Assembly (NCBI GenBank): GCA_051294375.1
Contig: CM119266.1
Location: 2,099,380-2,163,379, forward strand
From: Paraspadella gotoi
Taxonomy: Eukaryota > Chaetognatha
Length of the DNA stretch: 64,000 nt
Direction: 5' to 3'
Both the position numbers and the translations under genes were made by a program. The number at the start of each line of letters is the position of its first letter. The stretch's first letter is position 1. Shown here in pieces: positions 36,210-47,764 of the stretch. The notes below the pieces were generated by a model. The model saw nothing but the letters and a program-made list of their open reading frames with translations. It was not told where the DNA came from and made no database searches.

Positions 36210-37453
36210 GGATAGATATTAGGATTAAGTGGGGATTGGATTAGATTAGGGTTGAGATTGGGTTGGATTAGGTTATGATTAGGGTAGGATTAGGTTATTT
36301 TTCCTACGCTAACTTTTACAACAAAAAAATTATGGCTTTGCGGTGACTCATTGGTCAGGATCGGGATCGACAGAAACGATGACGATAATTTGAACGATGG
36401 AGGAAGCATTTTGCGACGGTGAGAGCGACGACAAAAGGGTGACGCATAAAACGACGATGGAAGCGGCAAAAGATACGATTATTGTGCGTGTGTTGAGTCC
36501 GCTGCTTCAGGAGCCGCAGCAAGGGGGCTTCTTTTGAAAAAAAGTGCCTTTATTAGTTTTTATTCTCATGATATATATGCTAAATTTTAAATTTCTAAAA
36601 TTTATTATTTCACATCACTCTACTGGACAGGCTATGGGAGGTTAAGGCTTCATGTCTCTTACAAAATGATAACATATATATAATCATATGTATATTATAT
36701 GCTATAATTTAAGTTATTTACTTTGTTTATTTAATCATAGTAATAATTTTCAAGTCATATTGAATCTAAATTCGAACAGTATTGTAGAATTGAACGTTTT
36801 TTTCATAAATATTATTGAATTTAAAAACTTATATAATTCATTTATATTTAGTTTAAGTATAAAAAATATATTTAAATTTTAGCTATGTTACTTAATAAAT
36901 GAATTTCTTAAATAAAATTATATATTCATTTCTGTTTTAAAAACTAAGAAAAAAACTATTTTCAAATGTAAATCGCGGAACCAACAGTTGATCGAAGTCC
37001 GAGGAGACGAACGCATAAACTCGATCGATGTCAATCATCGCTTACACACTTTAGCGTTGAAAATCTTCATCATTATGTCGTTAAAACGTGAGGTTCACTC
37101 TTGACATGTAACCTCGTCAAGGTTGTACATTTTTTTTTCTTCAAATTTTTCAATATCTGTGAACCGACCGATTCTATGAAAAAAGAAACTAAACAAAATA
37201 AATCAAAGTCCGACTTCAGTTTCTCGATTCTTTTTTTTGCGTGTCAAGTAAAAGTTCAATAAACAAGATGATTGTTTTTTTAAACAATCGTATATATTAA
37301 TTGGTATACGATTAGCGAAATTGATTATGAATACGTCAACGAAGGAGTAGGTTTATTACGGATAATTTAGTAGTTCTATAGTAGTTTTATTTATACAAAT
37401 AAACGCGGAGATAATAATAATTGAGGGAGATTGTGATGATTAAAACGATGTTT

Positions 37454-37685
37454 TGTGGACGCAACAAGTTTCAGAGTAAAGATAATTTATTTTCAACAAC
37501 GTTATAAACAATAACAGTCAAAATGCTCAGATCCTAAGTCTATTACAATGGTATTTACAAAGGTCAACGTTTGACCATAAAGGTCAACGTTTTGACCATA
37601 AATAAGTTGGGGAATTGAGCGAGGTAAGTTTGGTAAGGTCATGTGGTTTGACCGAGGTTGCGTGTTCTTGATGTTCGTCCACACA
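37454..37685 (-). mobile_element. 3' LTR of Ty3/gypsy element, copy 2
   Basis: Same LTR as at 26785. Here it is joined to the polypurine tract and to the pol region that follows at higher coordinates, so it is the 3' LTR of a minus-strand element. Confidence 0.8.
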
Positions 37686-39930
37686 TCCCCCCACAAGCCT
37701 TTGACCGGTGGGGAGAAGGCTTGAAGTATTGAATTGCGTCGTCGTTTTCATCGTTTATCGTCTCTTCCGGGTGGCTGAAGCATCGTCGGAAGGATGTTGA
37801 TAAGACCAGGTATTGATCAGATTGTCGACGAGCGATTGCGGCGTCTGGAAAACGCGAGTGGCGCCGCTTCCGTTCCGGAGGGGTGCCGGTGCGGGGCTGC
37901 AGTGGTACGACGCGGGCGACCACGTGGTCGCGCCTGCTCAGATTGGGGGGTGCGGATTCGTCGGTGACGGCGGTTTCAGTCGATCGACGGAAATATCTTT
38001 GACGGCGCGGGCCCGGTATTTTNNNNNNNNNNNNNNNNNNNNNNNNNATTTTGAAAGTTTTTGGGCCACGTTCGAGGACGTTGTAAGAGCCGTCGAATGT
38101 CCATCGCGTCGGATGTAGACGCGGTTGACGTCGGCGAGCGTTTCCGGGACATGAGAAGGCTGCGCCGCGTGCCAAGCGGCGGGCAGAGGCTGCATGAGAG
38201 CGACATCTGCGCGGAAATCGTCAAGGATTCGCGAGCGAGCGGCGGCGTCGACGTCAGTTGTCGGGACCGGAAGTAGCTCGCCAGGGAGCGTCAGCGTCTC
38301 GCTCAGCATTAATTTGGCGGGAGAGGCGTCCGAGTCTTCTCGTGGTGTTGCGCGGAGACTCAAGAGAGTCCAAGGGAGTTGCGCCAACCAGTTATTTCTA
38401 GCGGCGTCGCAGCGGGCCCGTAGGGCCGCTTTCAGCGTTCGATGAAGGCACTCAACCATCCCGTTGGATTGGGGGTGGTAGGCTGTCGTCGTAGAAGGGT
38501 CAAAGCCGACTACCGCTGCCACTTGGCGCCACAATTCGGACGTTAATTGGGTGCCACGATCAGTGGTGACGACGGACGGGACGCAAAAACGCGAAACCCA
38601 GTTTTGTAGGAAGGCGGCGGCAACGGAGGCGGCGGAGATGTCGCGAAGCGGTGCTGCTTCCGGCAGCGCGTGAAGCGGTCAATCATCGTCAGAAGATGAG
38701 TATGACCAGAGACGGCTGGCAGCGGCCCCACTAGATCGATATGAACGTGAGCAAAACGTTTGGCTGGTGGTTCAAATTTCTGGAGCGGCGCGCGGACATG
38801 GCGCTGCGTCTTGGCGCGCTGACAAGTGTCGCATGACCCTGCCCATCGTGCGATGTTGGATGAGGCTGATGGCCATACGAAGCGCGTCGTCACGAGCTTT
38901 TTGGATGCGCGAACTCCCGGGTGGGCGATGCCATGGGTGGCGTCGAAAACGCGCCGGCGCCATGACGCTGGAACAAGTGGGCGTGCTCGGGAGCCTGAGA
39001 TGTTGCAGATGAGTGTCGTGTTGCTGATTGGAACGTTTTTGAGATGGAGCGCCGTATGAGAGTCGTTGAGGAGCGGCTGGACATCGTCGTCGGTGGCTTG
39101 ATCAGCCGCCATTGCCTCAAAGTTGACTTGGAGGGCGCCGACGGCGTTGACGGTGGTGGCGATGTCCTCACGCTCTTTTTGCGCATTCAAGATCGCTTCA
39201 GGTCGATCTGTAGGGATTGTCGCTGGTGGCGGCGCTGACGGAGGAGTTGGCGGGCGGGAAAGGGCATCGGCAACGACGTTCGCCTTTCCGGCGATATGAC
39301 GGATGTCGCCGGTATATTCGGCGATGCCCGCCAGTTGATAGGTTTGCCTCATGGTGTGAGGCTCGGCCTTCTTCCGCAGCGCCGCCACGAGCGAGATGTG
39401 GTTGCTAAAAAGTGTGAAACGGCGTCCTTCGACGTATGGGCGGAAATGGCGAATTGAGGCGTAGGCGGCGAGAAGCTCCTTGTCGAAGGGCGGCCATTTT
39501 CGTTGATTGGGTTTCAGTGGCTTTGAATGGAAACCCAGGGGCTGCCATTGGCCATCGACAAGCTGTTCGAGGACGACGCCGACGGCGACGTCAGAGGCGT
39601 CGACAGTAAGAGCAAGGGGAGCGCCGTCGATAGGGTGGACCAGAAATATAGAGTCGGCAAGGGCGTCCTTGATTGCCTGGAAAGCGGCGTCTTGCGGGGC
39701 CGCCCATTTTAGCACGCGGTTTTCCGTGGAGAACTTCAAGAAGGGGGTCGAGATGATGTGCGGCATGGGGCACGAATCGGCGGTAGTAGAAAACCCCGAG
39801 AAAGCGTTGAAGTTCTTTTACAGTAGTGGGCGTGGCCATCTCGCGTAGCGCCTCTACCTTTGACGGAAGTGGGCGGACGCCATCATTGTTGACGTTGTAG
39901 CCGAGAAACTCCAGGCTGGAGGCGCCAAAA
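37686..39930 (-). mobile_element. Ty3/gypsy retrotransposon pol fragment (RT end, RNase H, integrase), decayed
   Basis: In minus-strand order: the last part of reverse transcriptase (FLGYNVNNDGVRP, ELQRFLGVFYYRRFVPHA), RNase H (TVDASDVAVGVVLEQ, FDKELLAAY, NVVADALSR), integrase HHCC zinc finger (HPGVRASKK..CDTCQRAK), integrase core (HIDLVGPLP, TAYHPQSNGMVE) and a C-terminal region interrupted by a 25-N gap at 38023-38047. Single-base frame changes lie near 39750 (between RT and RNase H) and near 38665 (inside the integrase core). The usual DH of RNase H reads NH here. The 5' part is lost in the 100-N gap at 39931-40030 and no 5' LTR is visible beyond it. The element is not functional as shown. 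Confidence 0.9.
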
Positions 39931-40030
39931 NNNNNNNNNNNNNNNNNNNNNNNNNNNNNNNNNNNNNNNNNNNNNNNNNNNNNNNNNNNNNNNNNNNNNN
40001 NNNNNNNNNNNNNNNNNNNNNNNNNNNNNN
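39931..40030. other. Assembly gap (100 N)
   Basis: Truncates the gypsy element. The sequence on the far side shows no retroelement similarity that I recognise. Confidence 0.95.
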
Positions 40031-41400
40031 CCCTAAGCAAACCCCATCAGGACCGATCGAAAGCCCCTTACCTTGACCCCTCGACCTCTTGACCTTACCT
40101 TATCCAAATCGCGAGATCGGATTCCGGAATTCGACTCTCGACGTCGGAAGATCCTTACCTCTCTTCGTCGGGAGTCACTTACTCAGATCCGGCTCGAGGG
40201 TAAGGAGGGTAAGCGTGCGAGAATTGGGGGTGGGAGTCTCGATTCGTTACGAGGATGGAGGGAGCGGTGAGTGGGCCGTGACCATAAATGACCCTCTTAA
40301 TTAGTTCAGGGAATGAGGCTAAAGTAGACTCCCCTCCAAAAAGTCGTCGTCGTCGTTGTTGGTTCTTATCGTCGTCGTCATCTCGTTCGTTCTTCATCTT
40401 CAGTCAGTTAACACATTGTAAAAAAAAAAGACTCAGACAGTTTGAAAGTGGAAGGGAAAGGAGAGGTGTGTGGGGAGGCTGTGGGGAGGTTGTGGGGAGG
40501 TTGGAGGGGAGGTGGACGGTCTGGAGCGTGGGAAAGAAACGGGGGAAGAAAGAAGAAAGAATTCTGGTAGGATGGTTCTTGGTCAAGTTATGTTAATTTA
40601 GAGCATTTTATGTCCTTTATATACTACAATACAGAACGGGGAATTTAAAAGTTTCAAAACCGATCGTCTGTTAATTTTTTTTCTTTTTTCTTTCACTTTC
40701 TTACAGTTTCTATCCTAACTTTCTCTCTTTCTCCTCTCTCTCAGTCGCTATTNNNNNNNNNNNNNNNNNNNNNNNNNNNNNNNNNNNNNNNNNNNNNNNN
40801 NNNNNNNNNNNNNNNNNNNNNNNNNNNNNNNNNNNNNNNNNNNNNNNNNNNNNNNNNNNNNNNNNNNNNNNNNNNNNNNNNNNNNNNNNNNNNNNNNNNN
40901 NNNNNNNNNNNNNNNNNNNNNNNNNNNNNNNNNNNNNNNNNNNNNTCTCTCTCCCTTTTCCTTCTCCCCCTCTTTTTTCACTTTCACACTAGAGGCGTCA
41001 CTTTCAATTTCGATTTGGTCTCAGAAAAAAAGTGTCCAACTTTTAAGTGGGAAAAAAAATAGTGGAAAAAAAGAGGAAAGAAAAACCTCGAAAAAAAATC
41101 ATCGCTCCTCTTTTTTTTTGTCTCTTGTAGACGAATGTTCAAAGTTTTAAGGGGTGAAAAACTTCATTAAAACTCTTAAGGGGTGAAAAACTTCATTAAA
41201 AACGTTTGAGGGGTGAAAAAACTTCGTTAAATTCGTTTTTCGGGGACGGGCTAAAGATTTTTTTAAAACCTTTTTAAGAGGTTTTGGAATCTATCGTATT
41301 CTGTTCATTTGTGTTTCTATAATTTAAAGTCTTTTCAATTGATACCCTTTAGATTTTTGAAGAACCAGGTATCAACTAGGTGTGAAGAAAAGGTTATGTC
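40031..41400. other. Non-coding stretch with a gap
   Basis: No gene recognised. It includes (GTC)n near 40345-40380, CT-rich edges around a run of N at 40753-40945, and three imperfect copies of a unit containing GGGGTGAAAAACTTCATTAA between about 41150 and 41235. Confidence 0.6.
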
Positions 41401-41424
41401 TGAGTCTCTTTTGCCCTCCAATAT

Positions 41425-41498
41425 CATTTAAGGAAAAACTCACTTTGGAGGCGTGGGTTCGAATCCCACCGCTGCCACCACATTTAAGGAAAAACTCA
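41425..41498 (+). mobile_element. Retro-inserted tRNA-Leu 3' fragment with CCA and 18-bp target-site duplication
   Basis: Bases 41443-41480 (38 nt) match the 3' part of a metazoan-type tRNA-Leu: end of the variable arm, T arm GTGGGTTCGAATCCCAC, acceptor strand CGCTGCC with discriminator A, and the non-templated CCA. They lie exactly between two perfect copies of CATTTAAGGAAAAACTCA (41425-41442 and 41481-41498). The 5' half of the tRNA is absent. Presence of CCA implies copying from mature tRNA. A primer-binding site of an LTR element would be read on the other strand but is normally at most 18 nt. Confidence 0.7.
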
Positions 41499-41647
41499 TG
41501 GATTTCAAGGGTTGAAATCAAAGATGAGATTTATTCTGGGAATAAGGAGTCTTGATCAATGCTACTAAAACTAAGAGAACCTAGGTCTATTTATATCTAG
41601 AGAAGAGGATCGGTTGTAAGGGTAAATTTGACAAATTCAATGATTCT

Positions 41648-42117
41648 GCAAGCTGATTGTTTGATTCCGGTTCCATCTTTGACCAATCAGGATTCAGTGA
41701 TTCCATTTCCTGCGGAGATCGCCCGAGCCTCCGATCCGATTTGCTTTTGGTGGCTTGATACTCCTGCGATGATATCTTGATGCTTATTATTTTTACCTTT
41801 GGTTAAACGTGAATCGTTTTCACTCAGCAGAAACTACGATTGCCCGGACGAAATGAATTTAAATGGGTTTTTTGGAGNNNNNNNNNNCTGCAAGCTGATT
41901 GTTCGATTCCGGTTCCATCTTTGACCAATCAGGATTCAGTCATTCCATTTCCTGCGGAGATCGCCCGAGCCTCCGATCCGATTTGCTTTTGGTGGCTTGA
42001 TACTCCTGCGATGGTATCTTGATGCTTATTATTTTTACCTTTGGTTAAACGTGAATCGTTTTCACTCAGCAGTAACTACGATTGCCCGGACGAAATGAAT
42101 TTCAATGGGTTTTTTGG
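41648..42117. repeat. 230-bp direct duplication across a 10-N gap
   Basis: The text from CTGCAAGCTGATTGTT to GGGTTTTTTGGAG occurs at about 41649-41877 and again at 41888-42119, with a few substitutions, separated only by 10 N. It looks like two overlapping contig ends that were not merged. Confidence 0.85.
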
Positions 42118-42119
42118 AG

Positions 42120-43439
42120 ATATTAATCGTTTTTCATGTGCTTTTAATAAAACTTATAAACTCGTACAACTTGCGTTTTCTCTGATAACGACCCACGTTG
42201 AATTCTTTGGATGGGCATCGTCTCGAAAGACCGAAATCACGGGCGTGAAGCAGAAAAATACCTTACAAGGTGTTAACTTTGAAAAACGATGAATAATTAG
42301 CAAAAAATTTTCTACTCAGGTAAAGTTTTTATACTTATAAGAAAATGTTTAGTCTTTTTTACTTAGGAACGTTTTTCACTTAATTTTTTCATTTTCTCTT
42401 TTTAGACTTCTGTCATTTTCCACCTTTTTTTCCTCATTGTCCCCTCCAAATTTCTCTGGTCCCCTTAAAGCGACTTTTCCGACATCAAAGTAATCAGGAT
42501 CGAATTAAGAAGACGGCGATTAGATGAAAGATGAAAAGTTCGGAGGAAAGACCTGTGGTTGTCGTCGTTGTTGTTATTGTTGTAGTTGTAACCACAAAAC
42601 CTGATGAAAAGTTCGTATGAGAAACTCAGGATTAGAGATGTCGTAAGTCAAAATTTTGTTTCATATCAAGAATTCTAAATATTAATATAAGTATATAAGT
42701 TTGGAATTGACTCAACTGAGAAGAATTAGCACAAAATACATTATACACTAAATACACTCGAGGAAATCTCGAATACGAGCAGTGAGGAGCAGTCGTAAGT
42801 GAAGTGGAATTGATTAAAGAATAGAATTAAGTTATGAGGCAAAATAAAAGAGAAGAATATTAAAAATTGATCCCCAAATCATTGGGAATTCAATTAAGAC
42901 CCAAACCCCCTTTGTTATCTCAATAACCCCACAATATTTTTCCCCTTTTCCCGCCACCAGTAATTATCCAGGCATTTTGCTTTGTTCTGCCCTTTTTGCC
43001 TCCGAGAGAAGACGGCCCAGACATTGGACAGTATCCTTTTAAAATCGTTCTTTAAACATTGATGCAAATATGCTTTTGATATTTATCATTTTTAAAGCTT
43101 ACTACATGTAATTGTTTTATTAAAGGCTATTTATTGAAGTGCCAACTTGGACTCAGTGATTCGAAACTACAAAATCTAAATTTTAATCAAAGTAAAGAAT
43201 AATAAAGATAAATACAGCCGAAGGTACCGCTGACCCCTCTATCCTCTTCCCTTTCCTCTCCTCTCCTTTCCTTCGCTCGGTTCCCCTGGCATTTTCAAAA
43301 CTCATAACAAGCGATGAGATTCAATATGCAAAAAAAAGGGAGAGAGAGGCTGTTTCCGCAGAGACTAATTAGTTTAATTTATTATAATTTGTTAAATTCT
43401 AAAGGCTTTTGATATTTAATTGTATTAAAAAAAGCGACG

Positions 43440-43470
<31 letters not shown>

Positions 43471-43680
43471 AAGATGAAAGCATTTTTTTTTCAAAGAATT
43501 TTTAGGAATCGTTTGGCTGGTGAATAAAAAGTCATTTTAGCATTGTCTTTTCATGTCACGTTTGTTACCCGATTCAACAATCCACATGTTTAATGTCATT
43601 TTTGTTTTCCTACGTAATCGATTTTTATCTCATTTTTTTTTCACAAACTTTAAATGCCCTTTAGAAGGATAATCCTGCCT
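42120..43680. other. No gene recognised
   Basis: AT-rich intergenic sequence with a (GA)n tract at 43447-43471. Confidence 0.6.
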
Positions 43681-43689
43681 TGTCTTTAG

Positions 43690-43920
43690 CGAACGTAAAG
43701 ATGGAACGAACGAGCAAACGAACGAACGAACAAACGAACGAAAGAACGAACCAAAGAAAGAACGAACGGACGGACGGACGGATGGACAATACAACAATAC
43801 ATATCATAGGACAAGGCGTCTATGGAAAGACAGAAGAGCTGGGAAAGACTCACTTAGGCCTATTATCCGACGCGCTGACAGACCGACCGACTCCAAAAAA
43901 ATCGGACGGCATAGTGCGAT
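43690..43920 (-). repeat. Dispersed repeat with (GAAC)n/(GGAC)n core
   Basis: Reverse-oriented, diverged relative of 21500-21800: GAACGAAC and GGACGGAC runs, then CATATCATAGG, then CTGACAGACCGACCGACTCC. Confidence 0.5.
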
Positions 43921-43929
43921 AATAGAGAT

Positions 43930-44966
43930 TCAACCTCTAACGCGATTTTTTTCCGCATTTTTTGAAGTCATCGGCAAAAAAAAAATAAAGAATTTTGCGA
44001 ATGGATTTTCTTTTTCCTGCTTTTTTTTTTCTGAGCAAAAAAGCGAAATTTCTCGATTCAACGCGAAATCATTTTTTTTTCTTCTTTTTTTTTTCTGGAT
44101 TTTTTCGTTGATCCGAAATTCGTCATTGGATTAAGTTTCGATTTTAACTTTTTTGGGTTTATTTTGTTTTATGAATTTATTGAATTTAAGGAAGTTTAAG
44201 CGATTTTTAAAAGATTTACTTTGTTTTATACAAGAGAAATTATTTATTCTTTAAAATGCACATTTTGTGGACGTCAATCATTTTAATTTTATTTTCTCGA
44301 GTTTTAGTAGCATACGTTTCTCTTTTAAATACAAGCTGTCGATATGAGGTCTTGAGATTTTGTTAATGTTCCTCTCATTCTTGCCTCTTTTTTTCATCAT
44401 TTTTTAAATTTCGCTATTTTCCCCATAAACTCAGTTTGATTCTTTTCTTTCTCTCTAGAGACGAAATTTCGTCCCTAAAAACTTTTTCTTTCTCTTTAAA
44501 AAAAGTTTTCTTTTTTTTTTCTTTTGTTTTGGTGATTATTGTCGCACTGATTTCCTTTCAAAGTCAGAGGTTAAAGTTAATACAAACGATTTTTCATTTT
44601 CCTTTCCGCGACCGAATTTATTTAACTTAAAATAAATATAAATATAAATATAAATAAATTCATTTATTTATTTATTCATGGATCAAATGAATTTTTTTTT
44701 TTTGAATCGTGATTCCATCATTAACAATTCTATGGTATTGTTAGTATGCACTATGCATTATAACGAATTTTGTAAAACATAAAAAACAATGCATTTCATA
44801 ATAAAAAAAAAACATTTGGTATTGTAATTCTGACCAAGAGTTTTCGATCACATTTCCGTCATCCCTGATTCACAGATTTGGTGATCGAAAGGCAACACAA
44901 ATCGATTTTTCACCGCCACTCGTGAATTCACCCAGAAAAGGCGATAAAGTTTTATACTCCCCTCTG

Positions 44967-45012
<46 letters not shown>

Positions 45013-45048
45013 TCATCTGGTCTTCTCGTCTCTCTGCATCCAGTCTCG

Positions 45049-45079
<31 letters not shown>

Positions 45080-45430
45080 TTCTCTGCTCTTAATTTATCT
45101 CAAATTTATAAAATCGCAGATTTTCTCTCACTCTTAATAAGCACTTTATCAAAGGAAACATTAAGTAATTCGAAAGACCTTATCACTTTAATACGACAGG
45201 TGGCATAACTGACGTTTCAATTGAGGTCATTTCCAAAAGCTTTTAGGGTAAAAGATAAGGAGGATATTAGAATTCTTTTAAGCAAACTACGAAACAACGT
45301 AATTAAAATAAGATACATATGATAAGTCGACAATATGCAATATAGTGAAAGTGTAAACTGGGTTCCAATTGATTTTTTAGGAAAATTTATTTTAAGCCTA
45401 AGTCTTTGAACCCTTCGAAAAATTCCAAAG
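43930..45430. other. No gene recognised; CT tract at 44963-45085
   Basis: Homopolymer-rich AT sequence followed by a long interrupted CT microsatellite. A homeobox exon for the gene at 45638 was looked for on the minus strand and not found. Confidence 0.6.
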
Positions 45431-45637
45431 TGTGAAGTCTTACTTACTTATTCACTCTCACGCCATCCTTGTATTAATTCAATTAACCCTTACCACTACC
45501 ACCCACAGTTGTTTTCACTCTCATCACCCCATTACCCTAAAACACCCCCATTTTTTTAAACTCATCTTTCCGTATCTCGTACGGAATCTTACTTACCCTC
45601 ACCCTACCAAAATCAGCCTCCCAAAGTCGAAACTCAC

Positions 45638-47049
45638 CCGGAAACGATCCTGGATAATCGAGCGGTATCCTCGGGACGTACATGCTCGTGCGGGCGAGCC
45701 ATTCCGCGTACGAGAGGCCCTGACTCTGGGCCGCCTTCAACGCGTGCTCCGCCGGCGACGGGAACGGAGAGTTGGGATAGCCGCCGCCGAGCCCCGCCGC
45801 GGCTGCTGCGGCCGCCGCTTGAATGGCTGGATGCGGATGTGGTCCGCGGATGTCGGCGGCCATCAATGCTGCGGCGGCGGCGGCGTTAGGCGGCGGTGGC
45901 CCGCCGTTGAGGCCCGCGTGAGCGAAGAAGGGATGTCCAGCGCCGGGAGGGAAGATCGCCCCGTGAGGCGGCGCTGCGGAGACGACGACGGCGCCGTTAG
46001 AGGCGGAGGTGAAGGGCGGGTGCAGTCCTGCGCCGCCGGGTCCGCCGGCGCCGCCAAACGTCGGGTGCATGTTCAAGAGTCCCGGGCGCGGCACGATGCT
46101 GGAAGGGTGAGGATGCAGTTTGAGTCCCGCGGCGCCGGGGAGACCCGAAAGCGACGCCGGGATTGGCGGCGATCCGGCGCCCGAAGATCCGGCGCCCATC
46201 GGAGATTCTCGCGAAGCCGCGCGGGACGGAGACTTGGAAGTCTCGGACGAGCCGCTCGGAGAAGGTGGGCCAGTGGAGAGAAGCGCTGGATTGTTGTTGT
46301 TGTTGTTGATGTTGTGATGATGTTGATGATGGATATGGAGAGAGGAGGTCGGGGGTGGGGAGGAAGAAGAGGAGGAAGGGCGGAAGGGTTGAGGTGGAGT
46401 CAGGGTCGGGGTTTTCGAGGAAGAGGAAGAGGAGGAGGAAGAAGCCGAGGTGATGGCGACTTTAAAGGCTGCCGCTGCAGCCGCGGCGGCCGCTGCTGCG
46501 GCTGGGGAGAGTTTGGCGGCGAGGAGCGGAGGAGTCGAGGAAGCCATGGAGGAAGAAGAAGTGGACGAGGAGGAGGAAGAAGCGGAGGAGGCTGCGGCGG
46601 CGGCGGCGATGGCGGCGGCCGCCGTTTCCGGTTTCGCCAACAGATCGTCGATGCGGAACGATTTGGCGTTGTTGAGTCCGGCGGCGGCGGCGGCTGCCGC
46701 GGCGGAGGCGGCGTCCAGTTTTCTCGGCACCGGAGAGACGAGGGAGACGGGCGCGCCGGCGCCAGCTCCGCCGAGGGCTCCGCCAAGGCGCGCCGCTATG
46801 GAGATGGGGACGTGGGGCGCCAGGGCGCCGCCGAGGGCTCCCGCGGCGGCCTGAGCGGCCAGCAAAGCGGCGGCGGCGGCGTGGTGCAGGGTGTGCCACG
46901 AGGGGGGACCGGTTTTGATGAGCCATCGGGGGCGGTGGAAAGGCGGGAATTGCGCATGGCAGGGGCGGATGTGGGGGGCATTCGAGGGATGGAGGGATAT
47001 GGGGTAACAGGAAGGGGGTTCAGAGAACAGGGGTGTGGAAGGACTTCTT
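45638..47049 (-). CDS. Ala/Ser/Gly-rich exon, probable MNX/exex-type homeodomain protein N-terminal region (partial)
   Basis: A single long minus-strand frame of at least 440 codons, strongly GC-rich, with alanine and serine runs and a His/Asn-rich patch. Two short non-repetitive motifs look conserved: AKSFRIDDLLAKPE and LSYAEWLARTSMYVPRIPLDYPG. They resemble the two motifs of MNX1/HB9 (FRIDALLA near the N-terminus, and the WL..MILPKMPDF motif just before the homeobox). The exon ends at a good donor, CCGG^GTGAGT, directly after the second motif, as in MNX genes. The homeobox exon is not found downstream (below 45637). No in-frame ATG is seen. The frame opens after a TAA near 47070 and the best acceptor is CGACACAG^ at 47050-47051, so the start is uncertain. 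Coding: confident. Family: moderate, because the homeodomain itself is unseen. Confidence 0.6.
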
Positions 47050-47136
47050 CTGTGTCGAATGGAGATTTAAGAAAAATGAATCGACGAGATTATTTTTAGG
47101 GAAGTTTGTTAGTTTGTTAAGAAGTCGATAAAAGTG

Positions 47137-47317
47137 GCGCAGAGACGATTTCTTTTCGCTCTGTTTTGGCGCAGTGATTGGCGCAGTGTTTGACGCAGGG
47201 TTTGGCGCAGTTATTGACGATTTCTTTTCGCTCTGTTTTGGCGCAGTGTTTGACGCAGGGTTTGGCGCAGTGATTGGCGCAGTGTTTGGCGCAGTGATTG
47301 CGCAGTGTTTGACGCCC
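47137..47317. repeat. GGCGCAGTGTTT minisatellite
   Basis: About ten units of 12 bases of the type GGCGCAGTGATT / GACGCAGGGTTT. A block with GACGATTTCTTTTCGCTCTG occurs twice inside. It lies just upstream of the MNX-like exon. Confidence 0.8.
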
Positions 47318-47764
47318 TACAAACTTTCGTGATTTCTGGAAGACTTTTTTGAAGTCGGATGAATTCGAATACTGTTTTTAAAAATATAAAGCAACGTGAA
47401 AAAATGTCACGATCTAAATCACTTGCGTTCTATGTTCACGAATTGTAGGGAATGTTTTAATTCACTCTGTCTGTGATATTTAGGCGCCGTAAGATAAAAT
47501 ACGAGCGTAGGTAAAGAGAGGAAAACGTGAAAAAAAGATAGAAAGATGTGAGATGAGACAGAAGACGCTGACGGAGATAGAGACGGCAAAAGAAGAGCGA
47601 GAGTGATGCAGAGTCCGAGAGAGATAGAGAGGGAGTGAGACGAAGAGAAAATTCTTTTATCTTTTTTGACGGGGAAAAAAAAGGGAAAGAATTGAGTTAT
47701 CGTTTTTCGAGTCGCAAAATCGCGAAGAGTGATATTTGGAATCCGACGGAATCACGCATTTGGA

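Larger units (their letters stand above)
27183..37832. repeat. Tandem duplication, copy 2 (indel-rich)
   Basis: Near-identical to 16530-27170 in the same order and orientation. Differences are mostly one-base gains or losses in homopolymers, with few substitutions, plus a loss of roughly 100 bases near 29935, a loss of roughly 60 bases near 31785 and a 351-bp gain at 35859. All long frames are broken. Confidence 0.9.

Noticed and set aside
37938-38534. Separate gene on the minus strand with TAYHPQSNGMVE
   Set aside because: It is the integrase C-terminal half of the same gypsy element, separated by a one-base frame change and a gap.
41443-41480. Functional tRNA-Leu gene
   Set aside because: Only the 3' 38 nt are present and CCA is encoded. 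D arm, anticodon arm and 5' acceptor strand are absent.
45432-47099. 555-codon plus-strand frame opposite the MNX-like exon
   Set aside because: It is the antisense shadow of the Ala/Ser-rich minus-strand exon. It is Arg/Gly-rich from reverse-complemented GC repeats and has no domain.
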